64,000 nucleotides of DNA from Cloeon dipterum. Its lineage: Eukaryota > Arthropoda > Insecta > Ephemeroptera > Baetidae. Every line of letters begins with the position of its first letter. Positions within the stretch are counted from its first letter, which is position 1. The stretch is from positions 28,400,545 through 28,464,544 of the forward strand of contig NC_088790.1 of NCBI RefSeq assembly GCF_949628265.1, read 5' to 3'. The notes beneath the pieces were generated by a model. The model worked only from the letters and a program-made list of their open reading frames with translations. It was not told the origin of the DNA and did not search any database. Position numbers and translations under genes: made by a program. Shown here one piece after another: positions 37,169 through 48,245 of the stretch.

Positions 37169-40100
37169 TTACGTAAATGTTTTTAGGGTCGTGGAATGGA
37201 TCCAGGGGATGAAGGAATAAATCCAGGTGAACGAGCTGGGTTGTTGACGTGGGCAGCCAACAATTTGAGAGTTGATGCCGATAATTTTCCCTGAGTCATC
37301 AGTTGGAGATTCGTAAAAAACAGGTCCACCGGGGTCAGCCTAAATATTCAAAGATTATATTATGGACATCTTGAATTCAAAATTTAAATTGTCTAATGGC
37401 AGATTTGCTAGAGGATGTATGGTTAAATAGAGAAATATTAAGAGCAAGTATAATTTTAAAATGTGACAGATTTGGCCCCTTTAGACCTCGGATCAGCAGT
37501 AAAAAATTCATACTACTGAGAATTGTGTAAATGCCCGACCTTATTCATTGCTCTTTTTCCTTTACAAGCACAAAATGCCATTATTTTTGCAATGAAAAGA
37601 TATATTTATAAAAAACTTACATAGCAGATTCCTTTTTTTCCGGTCTCGGTGCTCAAACATCCCGTGTTTCCTGGGTACGTCACGTAAATTCCAATTGTCT
37701 GTGCGTTGCACGTCGCCTTGTTCGTATTTTGCATATTGACAACATTCAGCGTAGACAATGCGTCCACAAGTTGTACTAAAAATTGAATATTATAACATAA
37801 GAGGAAACGGCAAATAATTTTGTTCATAGTAAATTTCTTCCTGATGAAATTATTCTTATAGACAAAATGTTCTGCATAAAAAACAGGTTTATAGAAGCGA
37901 AGAAATAGCCTAGATATTCTAGTTTGGAGAATATAGAGAGCAACATTGAAAATTACGCGTTTAAGAATTCCCGTTTCTTTGGGTGCCGGTTCCCAGCTTT
38001 CTTGTTGAAACTTTCAGGAAACATGTTTCACATCTACGCAATTGTATGAAATCTGCTTATAAGGTAATTAAAAAGAATAAATTGTTGACGAAAAAAATTT
38101 AGAATTTAAAAAATTATAATAGTCCGTTTTCATGCCAAAATATTGCCGGTTACATATTTAAAAAAAAAACTCAAAGCCATATTAAGAATATATAAACAAT
38201 GGAAAATAGATGAATGGACTGTTTAAAATAAAGCTGATTATATTCCCAAACATAAATTATATCTTACCGTCAGTAGCAGGACCGAATCCCAGCGTCGTAA
38301 ACGTCCTGTAGTCCAACGCAGCGGTAGGTGAGATGGTTGACAATTTAGCTGCCCCGACTCCTAGATTTGCAAATAATATAATTAAAATGCACGCAGGAGC
38401 AGTTAAATTATTTCTCACCCATAAGCGGTATGTTTAAACTAAGCAAAGCAATGTCATTTAACAAGAAATTCAGTCTAAAAGTGGGATGAATTATAGCCGT
38501 GGCTGTACTTGATGTTGTGGCTGTACCCACTGGATTGGTAAGTGACCCACCGTAGACAGTAATATCTGTGGCCCTTTAAATAACAAAAATGAGAAACATG
38601 AAATATTAGAATTACAGATTATACTCACAACGCGACGCAATGAGCGGCCGTTAACCCCCAAATGGTTGACAACATTACACCCCCGCATTCCTGGATAACA
38701 GTCCCAAGAGCATTCGTGGATTGAACGAAAACATAAGCTGTGAGCGGCAGCACGAATGTACCAGCCGTAAGGAGTGTTCCTCCCAATATTCTTCCGTTTT
38801 CATCCGTTCCGTTGTGATTGATCGGTTTCGCAGTTGTTGGATCAACTCCAGAATTCGTTGAGCTCTCTAACTTTGACAGTAAGATTTCGGTTTCTGTGTC
38901 TAAAAGTTATAAAGAAAAAATAGCATGAGAAATTAAATAAATTGATAATTATTACAATTGGGAACTGCCACCAGCGCTTCCAGAGTGTATTCTTTTGTGG
39001 CATCCACTGCATCAAGGATGACTCTTTTTTTAGCATCTTCTTTCACACCTTTTGAGACCTTTGAACCAAAAATAAAATGTAAGACTTAACAGAATTATCA
39101 ATTTTAGAAAATATGCTTTTTTGTTCCAAATATTCATCTTTTTTAATCTTCTGAACAGTACTAGAAGTAAGAAAGTGGCTAAATAAATCTACTAATTAAA
39201 ATACATTTTTAACTTTCAGAAAGAACTCTGGTTTAAAGTGGAATGATACTGGGCAACAATTGAAAATTATTTAAATTGTTGGATGCCTTAAATAATTGAC
39301 CGATAAACAATTTGTTCAACAATTTGCAATAGTAAAAAATGACCTTCCTACAGTAAAAATTCAAAATTTGCTAATTTTCTCAAAATTTAACAGTGTTTTA
39401 GCATACCTTCTTGGCATATTCCGATTCCTCTCGCCGAGATCTGTTCAACGGTGTATGCCACTTATTGGGGAAACTCTTGGTTTTGAAATTAAATCGGATT
39501 TCAAGTAAGGAGACAGCCCTTACCATTTGAAAACCACGGCAACTTTCCAGCCAATTTTCTCAAAAAATTACAGTGCTTCTTAGGTCAATTTAGGCTTTAA
39601 CTGAATCCTAAGGGACGAGTTTATGCATTGGCAACAACCATTTTCCAGGCTTTTCCAGTATCATTCCTCTTTAAGTAAGTTTTCCTACAATGCAAATATC
39701 CTATGGATACAGAAAGTCATCCTTGATGCCAATTTTTAGACTCATGTTAAGCTATTTTCATTAATTAGAGTAAATTTAATTTGTATGCGTATTTTTACAA
39801 TTAATTTCGCTTTTCCTGGCCTGGATAAGAAAACGTCATGACTCTTTTATAACTAAATGCAAAAATATTTAAACATTTTAAGGGATTCGCACAGTTTATA
39901 AAGAGCTGGCTGTACTTTTAATGAAGACCTTAAAATGTACTGAAAACCTACGTTCCCTGTTTGCCTCTAAATTTAAAATAATTTTTTTCGCAACAGATGT
40001 CTAAAATCTAATGGAATTAGATGAAAGTTTCTTTCCGGCACTTCAGGTGTGTTAAATTGCCAATATATAATTTTCCCTGAAATGTATCAAATATTTTTGA

Positions 40101-43100
40101 CCTAATAGCTGTTATTTAAAATGGAAATTTGAATGAAAAAGTGAACTATTTAAAATTTACAAATCAGAATAATGACTTTGAAATTTAAATTAATGAATCA
40201 ATTTTAAGCCATTTGAAATACTCAAAACATTTTAAGACCACCTAAACCAACTGGATAAATATAATGTTCCTGAAAATAAAACGTTTCGCTCAAAGACACA
40301 ATCTATAATTTTCACAAAAAATCTACTCCCGCCAAGAAATCGGATATCCGCGGATAACTGTCCAAAATTTCAAAGTTTGAGTTAGAGTTGATTTAGGTTT
40401 CCTGATGACCTACATTTTAACTCCCTTCAACCCCCAATGCTGACAAATTGTCGGATCACCCTTTAAAACGCGTTTATCCAATTCGGATAGGATTTTGCAT
40501 ATCTTTTGGATATCCTCGAAAGACAAGTGACGGATTCTCGTCATCCAAATTTTGACCATTTTTGGATAGCATTTTGCACAACATTAAAAATGCTCTTTTT
40601 CCGTCATTTGGTATTTTTAACCAAAAATATTTGTATCCCAAATTGGATATCTGATGGATATCAATCGGATATCCAATGGCGGACAAGTCCAAATTGTGAC
40701 TAATTTTGGATAACATTTTGCACAAAATTAAAAATGCTTTATTTCGTCATTTTTAGTATTTTTAATCAAAAATATTTGTATCTCAAATTGGTTATCTGAT
40801 GGATATCCATCGGATATCCAATAGCGGACGATGAACTTAGAAAAATTTTATAAAAAAAATTATGACACGTTATTCCCTTATTTTTTTCAGCAAAAGTACA
40901 AACTTTTTAAAATTAAGAATTTGAAATGAAAAATAAAATTTCAAGTACACGGCTTTCGCATGCATTTTAAATAATTAAATATTTTTTTTAAAAATCTAAG
41001 AAAATATAATTATATTATTTACATAATTTCATTTTGAATTGACGAAGATTGCCTTTTTGTCCTCTTGCTAATATATTTTATATAATAATCTCAACTATCG
41101 TGTTTCCTATAATTTTAAATAATATTTCTACTCGTATGAAATGAGAAGAAAAAAGTAAGGAGAACTTTAAGATTAGCGCACGCGACTCATTCAGAGCTAC
41201 ATGCCGCAAAAGCGCGTTTAATTCAAAGTCATGCTCCGCATGAAACGCGTGCGGATGAGATGCATTATTTTTCGTTCTGCAACCGCACCAAACCGCACAC
41301 AACGCATACACGCCCGCTCAATCAGAGTTGCCAGCTTCGCGCGCAGGCTGGCTTCACTTCATTCCAATCCACAAGCGCACAGTGTGAAATGGCAACAGCG
41401 CACCAGCGCAGACGACTAAGGCACTCGCAGCAGCAGAGTGCGTATGCATTCGCTCGCATTCTGCATCCATTGGACAACAGACTTCGTAATTGAATAGTGT
41501 TTTGTGTGGTGCCGGTTCGCGTTCATCGAATTTAAAATGGAGTTGACTCGATGCAAATTTATGGAGTGTCTCTGGAGTACATTTCTACCCATCGGACATG
41601 TAAGTGTGTATTAATTTCATTAATAATCGTGTAATATTACATGCATAGTGTTTTATTGTGCATTCGCATAGCTTTTCTGCCTTTTCTTAAGACAATTCTG
41701 TTGTAATACTAAGCAATTATGTACACTACATAATAATTAACACATGGAAATTTGAATGATATTGCTTATGGCAATATTTTTAAATGAATTATTATGTACA
41801 TATGTATGAATAATAATGCGTGCCGCGCGTGCGTAATATTGTAATATGTTTGTACTTGCGTAGAGCCCTTTGCAGCCGATTTTGCGTCCGCCTAACTCCC
41901 CCCATGTATTTATGTAATATATATACATATAATTAATGCAAGTTATGTATCATATTGCTCCGCAAAGTCTCAATAAATTTAAAAAGTACATACATACATA
42001 GCAAATAAGTAAATTTATGCATGTGATTTATCTAATAACAGTTAATCTATTTTTGCATTATTATTTTAGTCGTTTATGTATTTATGAAAACAATCACAGT
42101 ACACCTTACTATCACCCTGCTTCGCCTTTAACTTAAAATCATTTTTGCTGTCTTAACTAGACATAATTATAATTATTTCTTTGGTCGTTTTAAGTTTTAC
42201 CCGTAGTCCTTCTTTGTTTTCTGTTGCCTAACTGTTGCTGATTGCTCGTTTTTTCCGTTTTTTCTTTCAGTTCTCCTAGGAGTTTGATACGAAAAAACAG
42301 CGAGTGAGTCTTCCTCGGGAAAGTCTTACAAGAAGAGAAATATCAGGTAAAAATAAAACAAGCTACATAATTAATTTCTAAACCCGTTAATTCCATAATC
42401 TTATGAACTTAATAAAATATTTTTTTAAAAATAGGAGTAGAAAAAATTGTCCACATTTTTGTAAACTTTCCATTGAGTCGATAGCAGGCTAGTCGCTAGT
42501 CTATCAGTCAGATGGTCGTTGGTCGGAGAGTTTTCCAAAATCAATTTCTGTGTTTTTAATAAACTTTTTCAGGTATTTTAAAGGGTGATGGAATTTTCTA
42601 ATAAATATCATTCGTTGCTGTTGCATCTCCTCTCTAAAATTACTTGTACATTATTTTTGCTCATTAGAGTTAATTTATGTATTAATGCCTAATTCCTCAT
42701 ATTTTTATCGGTTTTATTTGACTTTCATATTTTTTTTAAAATGTATACGCATGTAGTGTACTTTGTAGTTAATGTTTTCTCGTTTCAAGAGGTGGAATTT
42801 TTCTAAGGATCATTATTTTTTGCAGGAATGTGGCTGCTTTAGTGGATTTTGATGAGTGTTTGGCCTCTGGAATGTTGAAATGGACTATGCAGCCTCTTAA
42901 TTATGGTAATTTTATTTATTTGGAACTCTTAATTATGGTAATTTTATTTATTTGGAACATTAAATTTTGTGAGAGTTGACTGCATTGAAAAGGATTGTTC
43001 ACTAATTATTGTTTAATAATGCGCGTTGCTTTTCTTGACAAACTAAGTTGAGATTTTTTAGTATTCAATATAATACTTGCTGTTGCTGACCAATAAGAAT

Positions 43101-45811
43101 TTGAAAATTATTACAATTATATTGGAATTAAGAAAATTAAATGCTGCCCATTTAGGAGTGTTCCAATTTTAGCCAATCAGTTTAATCCAGGGTAGTTTAA
43201 ACTTGACCTTTGCCAATAAAAGCACAAACAGACAACCACTGAGTGGCAAATTAAGAAGCAAGAGTGGTCGGCAGACAGATAGTTATTAGAGATTCGCGAA
43301 AGCGAGAAGCAGCAGCACTAACCATGGGTATGGGATATGGGACAGAGCAAACTTTCCGTAGACATCACGTCCAAACCAAAGAAGGGTGAGATGGCCATCG
43401 ATAGCACTGAGCTGGTCGAGAAGATCGTGGACAACAAAGAGAACCAAGCGCTGAATAGCACCACGCCCCACAACAGACACGTCCAGGATAACTGAAAGAC
43501 AATGGTGATGTAGAGAAGGGTGCAGCTCCAGTGGTCAATGCCAAGAGGGTGGAGAGGCCGTTCCCGTGGAGGAGCACCTAGGAGGAAGGCCTCCTCGTCC
43601 AGCCCCTTAAATAAGCCTTAAAAGGAAAGGTTCAGCTTCTGCTCCATAAGCTCCTCACGCAAGGACAAAAGGCTGTCGCTAAGGAAGAGCAGGAGGCAAC
43701 CCAGTAGACGGTGGCCGCCGCTGGAGAGGTCAAGAAGGACTTGAGGAGGCCCCCATGCAGGACGATGACGCCGAGAAAAGGCCTGAGGAGACCAAGGAGG
43801 CTGGCAGGGGTGACCGTGCAGCCCGCGACCCTCGTCGCAGTCACTGCCACCGCCGAAAACGCGGAAGAGAAGGCTGAGGAGACAATTGGGGTGGAATCCA
43901 AGAAGGCTGAGGTCATAGAGTTGACATCTGCCCCCGTCAACAAAGAGGCGTCAGAGCCACATGCCGAGCCCAAACTCGAGGAAAAGAAGGAAGAGGAGGA
44001 AGAGGACGCTGCCGCGCCTGAGGTCGCTCCTGTCAGGCCAGACGCACTGTTTAAGCCTGTGGAAGAGCCCACTATGCAGCTTTCGTCGTCGCCGTCACCA
44101 AGCCTGAGCCAAAGGCAAAGGTGGAAGAGGAGGCTGTCAACCCCGCCAAGGATGAGAGCGAAGAGAAGGGCAAGGAGGCTGCTCAGGAGCCCAAGGCAGC
44201 TGACACCGTAAAGACCGAGGAGTTGCGCAAGAAGCAGACAAAAATAAGAAAAAGTGGAATGAATACGATAGAAGTGCGCCGCCATTGAGGGAACCCTCAT
44301 ATCAGGCTTTAAATAATATAAATCGAAGATGAGAGAAGAAGAAAATTATAACATTCTTAATTTTGTAGCTTTTCTTTGTCAACTTATATTTTTTAATCTT
44401 TCACAAACACATACAAGGGGCCATGGTATATCCAAAGTTTTTTTATATTGTAAGCAAGAATTGCCTAGAAAATTGTTCATTAAATATTCAAAGTAGGGTG
44501 TACATGACATTTTTAAAGTTAAAGAATGCAACGTTTTTAATCTAATTTTTGAATTAAGTTTGCTCATTAGATTTCTACATTGACAAGCAAAATATTTATT
44601 GTAGAATCTGTCAAGATAAAATGTTTTTCTTCAATTTTTAAAATTAATGCTTGCAATATTTTTCAAAATCTAAAGTCTCCCAAAAAACACTCAAACTTAA
44701 ATAAAAATGAAATGTGTATTTTGATTTTGAACTGCTTACTTTAAATTTAATTTTATTTACTACCAAATATCCTATAAACAGGACCCATTTAATGCTGTTC
44801 CCCAAAACAGCTTAACTATTACTGATAACGCTCAAATTTTGTTTCAGGTGTGCCAAATAGCTCCAGAACATTCTGAGTGACTCGGACGAGGAAGTTCTCT
44901 CTAAAATTGGGAAGTATCGAGTCATCTGCTGCCTGGTCAATCCTCCACCTCATTTGCATCACCTTCCCTCTTTGGATGACGACTATTTCCGTCCCAATGA
45001 AGGCCACGACCCTGATAACGACCGCCATTCCATTGACCACCATCAAATTCAACATTCTTGTAAAAGCCAATATGTAAGTTTTTACTCAAATAAAATTAAA
45101 ATAAAAACTATAAAAAATTTTAATTTACAGTAAACCATATTTTTCCCAAAATTTTACAAATTTGCCCAGAAATATCGCCTGTCCAAAATTGGACAGTTTA
45201 TGGACAGTCATACCGAGAAGGATATCCTGGTGTACAGGTCTCGGTATATCCAAAAGATATCCGCCGGATATCCATTACGGATATCCGAATTGTATCCGTT
45301 AGCGGATATCTTTTCGTCACTTCTTAATTGTTTTTAGATCTGTTTTAGATGGGTATTCAATTTCATGCCAGTGTGGCCCAAAAATTAGACTATCCAAAAT
45401 CCGACAAATTTAGGACAGTTATACCGAAGGATATCCAAATGTACAGGCGTCCGTATATCCGAAAGCATATCCTTCGGATATCCATTACGGATATCCGACT
45501 ATCCGAAACGGATATCTTTCGGATATCTTTTCGCTATCTTTTTTCTTGGCGGGCTTGACCAGCTAATTTACTTTTCTAACGAAATTTCAGTATTTCTAAA
45601 ACTATAATCTCTTATTTCGTTAAAATTCAGTATATATTTTAAACTACAACAAAAATATAGCCATAATTTCAGAAACCTATGCATTAAGACAGTACCAAAT
45701 ATTTAATTTAGTTTGAAGCCTACATTAAAATAAAAATATTGGTTTACTCACTCTAGCAGAAGCTTGCGCGAGAAGAGCAAGCACAATAACAATCCACAGG
45801 GAGGTGCGCAT
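37169..45811 (-). CDS. S1 serine protease homolog, copy I (Ser195 to Pro), 6.7 kb first intron
   Basis: Exons are 45811-45752, 39058-38956, 38899-38629, 38573-38419, 38360-38268, 37775-37621 and 37339-37169, for 335 residues. The signal exon has one extra codon (MRTSLWIVIVLALLAQASAR). Cleavage site NGR91/ILGG, His141 and Asp185 are kept; Pro282 replaces Ser195 (ADPGGP). Intron 1 spans 39059-45751 and holds a miniature transposon and a 5.2 kb insert. Donor, acceptor and phase of that intron still match the other copies, so splicing is possible. It is also possible that exon 1 and exons 2-7 no longer work together. The poly(A) signal is at 37119-37124. Confidence 0.8.
39233..39674. mobile_element. 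TTAA-type miniature inverted-repeat element, copy 2
   Basis: Same termini and orientation as the copy at 13659, 442 bp, in intron 1 of gene I. TTAA is found at both ends. Confidence 0.75.
41165..41536 (+). promoter_or_regulatory. GC-rich promoter/5' leader-like block
   Basis: This stretch is markedly GC- and CpG-richer than the surrounding DNA, with CAG-rich and GCGCAC-type motifs, and leads into an ATG at 41537 followed by a consensus donor. It resembles the leader of a broadly expressed insect gene. No TATA box was identified. Confidence 0.35.
41537..45073 (+). CDS. Candidate multi-exon gene or captured exons, unrecognised
   Basis: Three plus-strand segments look exon-like. 41537-41599 reads MELTRCKFMECLWSTFLPIG and His, then GTAAGT. 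42826-42905 lies between TTTTTGCAG and GGTAAT and reads NVAALVDFDECLASGMLKWT and more. 44861-45073 is open for 71 codons, including LSDSDEEVLSKIGKYRV, then GTAAGT. I recognise no domain. Phases of the segments do not all fit a single chain, and the third also has an open frame on the minus strand, so it could be antisense. A further block at 42281-42346 is flanked by CAG and GTAAAA but has stops in all frames. These may be pieces of one or several genes, or chance. Confidence 0.25.
42894..42957 (+). repeat. Perfect 32 bp tandem duplication over a candidate splice donor
   Basis: Two exact consecutive units, 42894-42925 and 42926-42957, each containing TTAATTATGGTAATTTTATT. The duplication copies the presumed exon end and donor, so it is recent. 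Confidence 0.8.
43324..44290 (+). pseudogene. Intronless broken copy of a MARCKS/Akap200-like gene
   Basis: The start reads MGMGYGTEQ in one frame; a neighbouring frame gives GQSKLSVDITSKPKKGE, resembling the N-terminus of insect Akap200, an anchor protein that tethers protein kinase A to membrane and actin. Further on, a frame gives ERFSFCSISSSRKDKR, like the basic MARCKS effector domain, then a long Ala/Glu/Pro/Lys-rich tract (about 43711-44211). The coding sense shifts frame several times and stops occur, so it is not functional. Absence of introns suggests a retrocopy; no clear poly(A) tract is seen. The assignment rests on remembered family features, not a search. Confidence 0.55.
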
Positions 45812-45877
45812 TGCGAAGCTGGCAGCAGCAGCAAGATGCTTCCCAGTTGCGGATGTTGCATCTCATATTTGCTGGGG

Positions 45878-46004
45878 TTTATATACTGTTTGGTGAGTCC
45901 CACTCCGAATCGAGCAGCACAATGAGTAATTGCAAAAAATAAAATAGCGGAAATACTTGTTCAGCCCAAAATGCTGTTTTTGGTGCTCCCATCCTACCCG
46001 TCGA
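45878..46004 (-). promoter_or_regulatory. Promoter of copy I
   Basis: TATATAAA on the minus strand at 45878-45885; upstream block at about 45961-46004. Confidence 0.67.
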
Positions 46005-47120
46005 TTTCATGACTCGTTTATTTTTACTGGAGAAGATTCTAGTGGTCCGTTGGCCCGCATTTTTTGAGCAGCGCCGGGCAATCACTCTGATCGGGAGCAA
46101 TGTTGGGGGTAAAGCGCTGGCTCGAAATCATAAAAACAAGCACGCTCTTTGCATTCGACGATTTATTTTTTGGCGAAATAACTGTAGCTTTTCTTGGTGA
46201 GAGAACCACGTACATTATGGTGAAATTTTTATTTATTTTAATAATATTTTAGGAGATTTTAAAAAAGCTCTAAATTTAAATTTAGCTGAAATTTGGTTTT
46301 AAGATACACTGTTTATTTAGACAAACCAATATGAATAGATCATGTTTGACGCTCTGAAAAAATATAAGAAAATTTTCCACAAGCTTTGTATGTTTTGTAA
46401 AAAGTTTCCACCGATTGATGTGTCTCGTCAAGTTGAGATACTCGTGATTCACAAATTTAATTTGAAACGTCAAATTCTTGTAAACATTTCCTGAACTTAT
46501 TTAGTTAAAAAGTAAATTTACAGATCATTAAAATGTTTTTTAATTGAATCTGTTTTGAAAAATTACTTATAAATTATTCAAAACTTTGCATTGAACTCTC
46601 GGATTAAAAAAAACGGCTACGAAAGTTGGAACACCATTCAAGCGGTAAGAATCGTCTTTTCTCACAAAAAATGCTGCTCGCTGCCAGATAATTTTGGCAA
46701 TTTACAGCAATAATGATATCGAGGTTTTCACCTTTTTATGACAGAGTGATTTGCCTCGATGTTAGCGTCTCATCAATAAATTTAACACTTAGGCCCAATA
46801 AATGAATTTTGATTGAATTATAATTTTTGATGAAAAACCTGTTTTATTTTAATTAAATTAGGAAGAACATAAGAAAGAATGAGTTAGAATTATCCTTTAG
46901 GAGATGAGGTCATTGCTCTATATCATTTATATATATGCTCTTGAAAAATGGGGTTTTCCTCCAGCCAAGGATAATTTTTCATGTATTTGTGATGTGGCCA
47001 GGTTATATGAAAATAAAAGACTCTTTATTTGAAGCTGATACCATTTTATTAAAATACCAAGAAGAATACTCTTTTTTTTAAAAAAAAGAAATACGTTTTT
47101 AGAAATTTTCCCACAAACAC
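46005..47120. other. Spacer upstream of I, shared with other copies
   Basis: No gene. About 46015-46470 continues the upstream homology also seen before F, G and J; about 46660-46790 is the spacer block that borders relic exons elsewhere. Confidence 0.45.
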
Positions 47121-47265
47121 TTATTCAGTGAGCATTCTGCTTGCCCGTGGCTTGTATGCAGCCAATGAAAGGATAAATGAAGGTGAGTATTGCAATTTTA
47201 TTGCTAACAATTTCGGACTAGTTGTCAGTAGCGCTCGGGTAAACGTCGGGTCCACTGCCTTCTCC
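47121..47265 (-). pseudogene. Relic R3: last exon of an S1 homolog
   Basis: An exon 7-like segment of about 145 nt reads GEGSGP at the serine motif. It has an in-frame stop shortly after, and the AG acceptor is lost. A promoter relic lies at 47728-47784. It is a sister of R1 and R2. Confidence 0.65.
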
Positions 47266-47727
47266 ATAAAAATTAAATTTCTTTTGAGGATTTCCTGAAA
47301 AAAGCAAAACGCAAACGCAAAGGTCCAAAAATTTTAACAATCATCGTAATTTACCAAAATTGCTAACGTATTGGCGCGAAATGTCACCTTTTCGGTGAGA
47401 AATTCAGAAAAACAATTCTGATTTTTGCGCAAAAAACAGAGATGGATTTTTGAACAATGCAAAATTGACAAACTTTGGTCCTTGGAGAATATTATTATGT
47501 CGCTTTTGGACTATGCATACCTTTAGGAAACTTACGTTTTTAAACTCTCAAGAGGTCGAGAGTAAACATGAAGTCTTTTGGATCAAATAGTGCGCTCCCC
47601 TTGGACACAATTTAATGTCAAATAATTTTGTTTTAGAAAATCCCAATTCTGCGAGTGCAAACGCATAAAAATATATGAAATTGATAATCATACATAAATT
47701 GTAATCAAGGAAGTTGCTCTACCCTTT

Positions 47728-47784
47728 CGACCCGGACATGCTGTTTTTTGGGCACTCCCATCCTTTAATCTGCCGTGTCTAATT
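47728..47784 (-). promoter_or_regulatory. Relic upstream block of R3
   Basis: Retains AAACAGCATGTCCGGG and GGATGGGAGTGCCC in array order. No TATA box or signal exon is seen on its downstream (lower-coordinate) side. Confidence 0.45.
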
Positions 47785-48245
47785 CAGCAGTCCATTACGC
47801 GAAATATTTTTATTCAAAGATAAAAGTACCCCGTTAATATCCAGCGTTCAATAAGAGATCCCGGTGCAGAGGACCAATAACTTCACGAGCTGTTTCAAAT
47901 AAGAGATAAAAAAGCGATCGAAAATAATTGAAAAAACTGGCTGTTTCAAATAATTTAAGGTCGACCAGAAAAGATGAATATCAAATTTGTACCATTTAGA
48001 AGAAACATCTCAAAATAATTGCATTAAAATCTTAAGAGCTACCTCGCTTCTGACCTTTTTTAAAGGAAGACAAAACTCAGAAGCAAACAATTCAAGACGA
48101 AGTGATCAAAGAAGAATCAACATTTTGATATAATGTTCTTGAGGTATTCAAAAGAAAGGAAACAAATCAATCATTTCAATTAAAAATTATTTATTTGGGT
48201 CCCACTTTCCAAAACCAATAATAAATAATAATGATGTCCGCAGCA

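Larger units (their letters stand above)
40328..45553. mobile_element. 5.2 kb insert flanked by inverted GGATATCC-rich repeats
   Basis: CCCGCCAAGAAA at 40328-40339 is repeated exactly, inverted, at 45542-45553. Inside both ends are related arrays of GGATATCC-type palindromic motifs and AACTGTCC near the ends. On the left, two roughly 140 bp tandem units cover about 40555-40829; on the right, two units cover about 45171-45325 and 45370-45545. No target duplication is obvious. Between the ends lie a GC-rich promoter-like block, candidate plus-strand exons and a broken intronless gene copy. It may be a large non-autonomous DNA transposon with captured genes, or two separate repeat insertions flanking unrelated DNA. 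Confidence 0.45.

Noticed and set aside
43711-44211. 166-codon plus-strand frame as an intact gene
   Set aside because: It is only the middle part of a longer copy that changes frame on both sides, begins at an internal Met and contains frame-shifted segments.
43632-44300. 222-codon open frame on the minus strand, rich in Ser/Leu
   Set aside because: It is the complement of the low-complexity Glu/Ala-rich tract of the MARCKS/Akap200-like copy; such tracts lack stops on the opposite strand by composition.
44819-45070. Minus-strand frame as a TLC or other membrane protein exon
   Set aside because: The hydrophobic stretch is suggestive, but no family motif could be confirmed and the splice signals fit the plus strand better.
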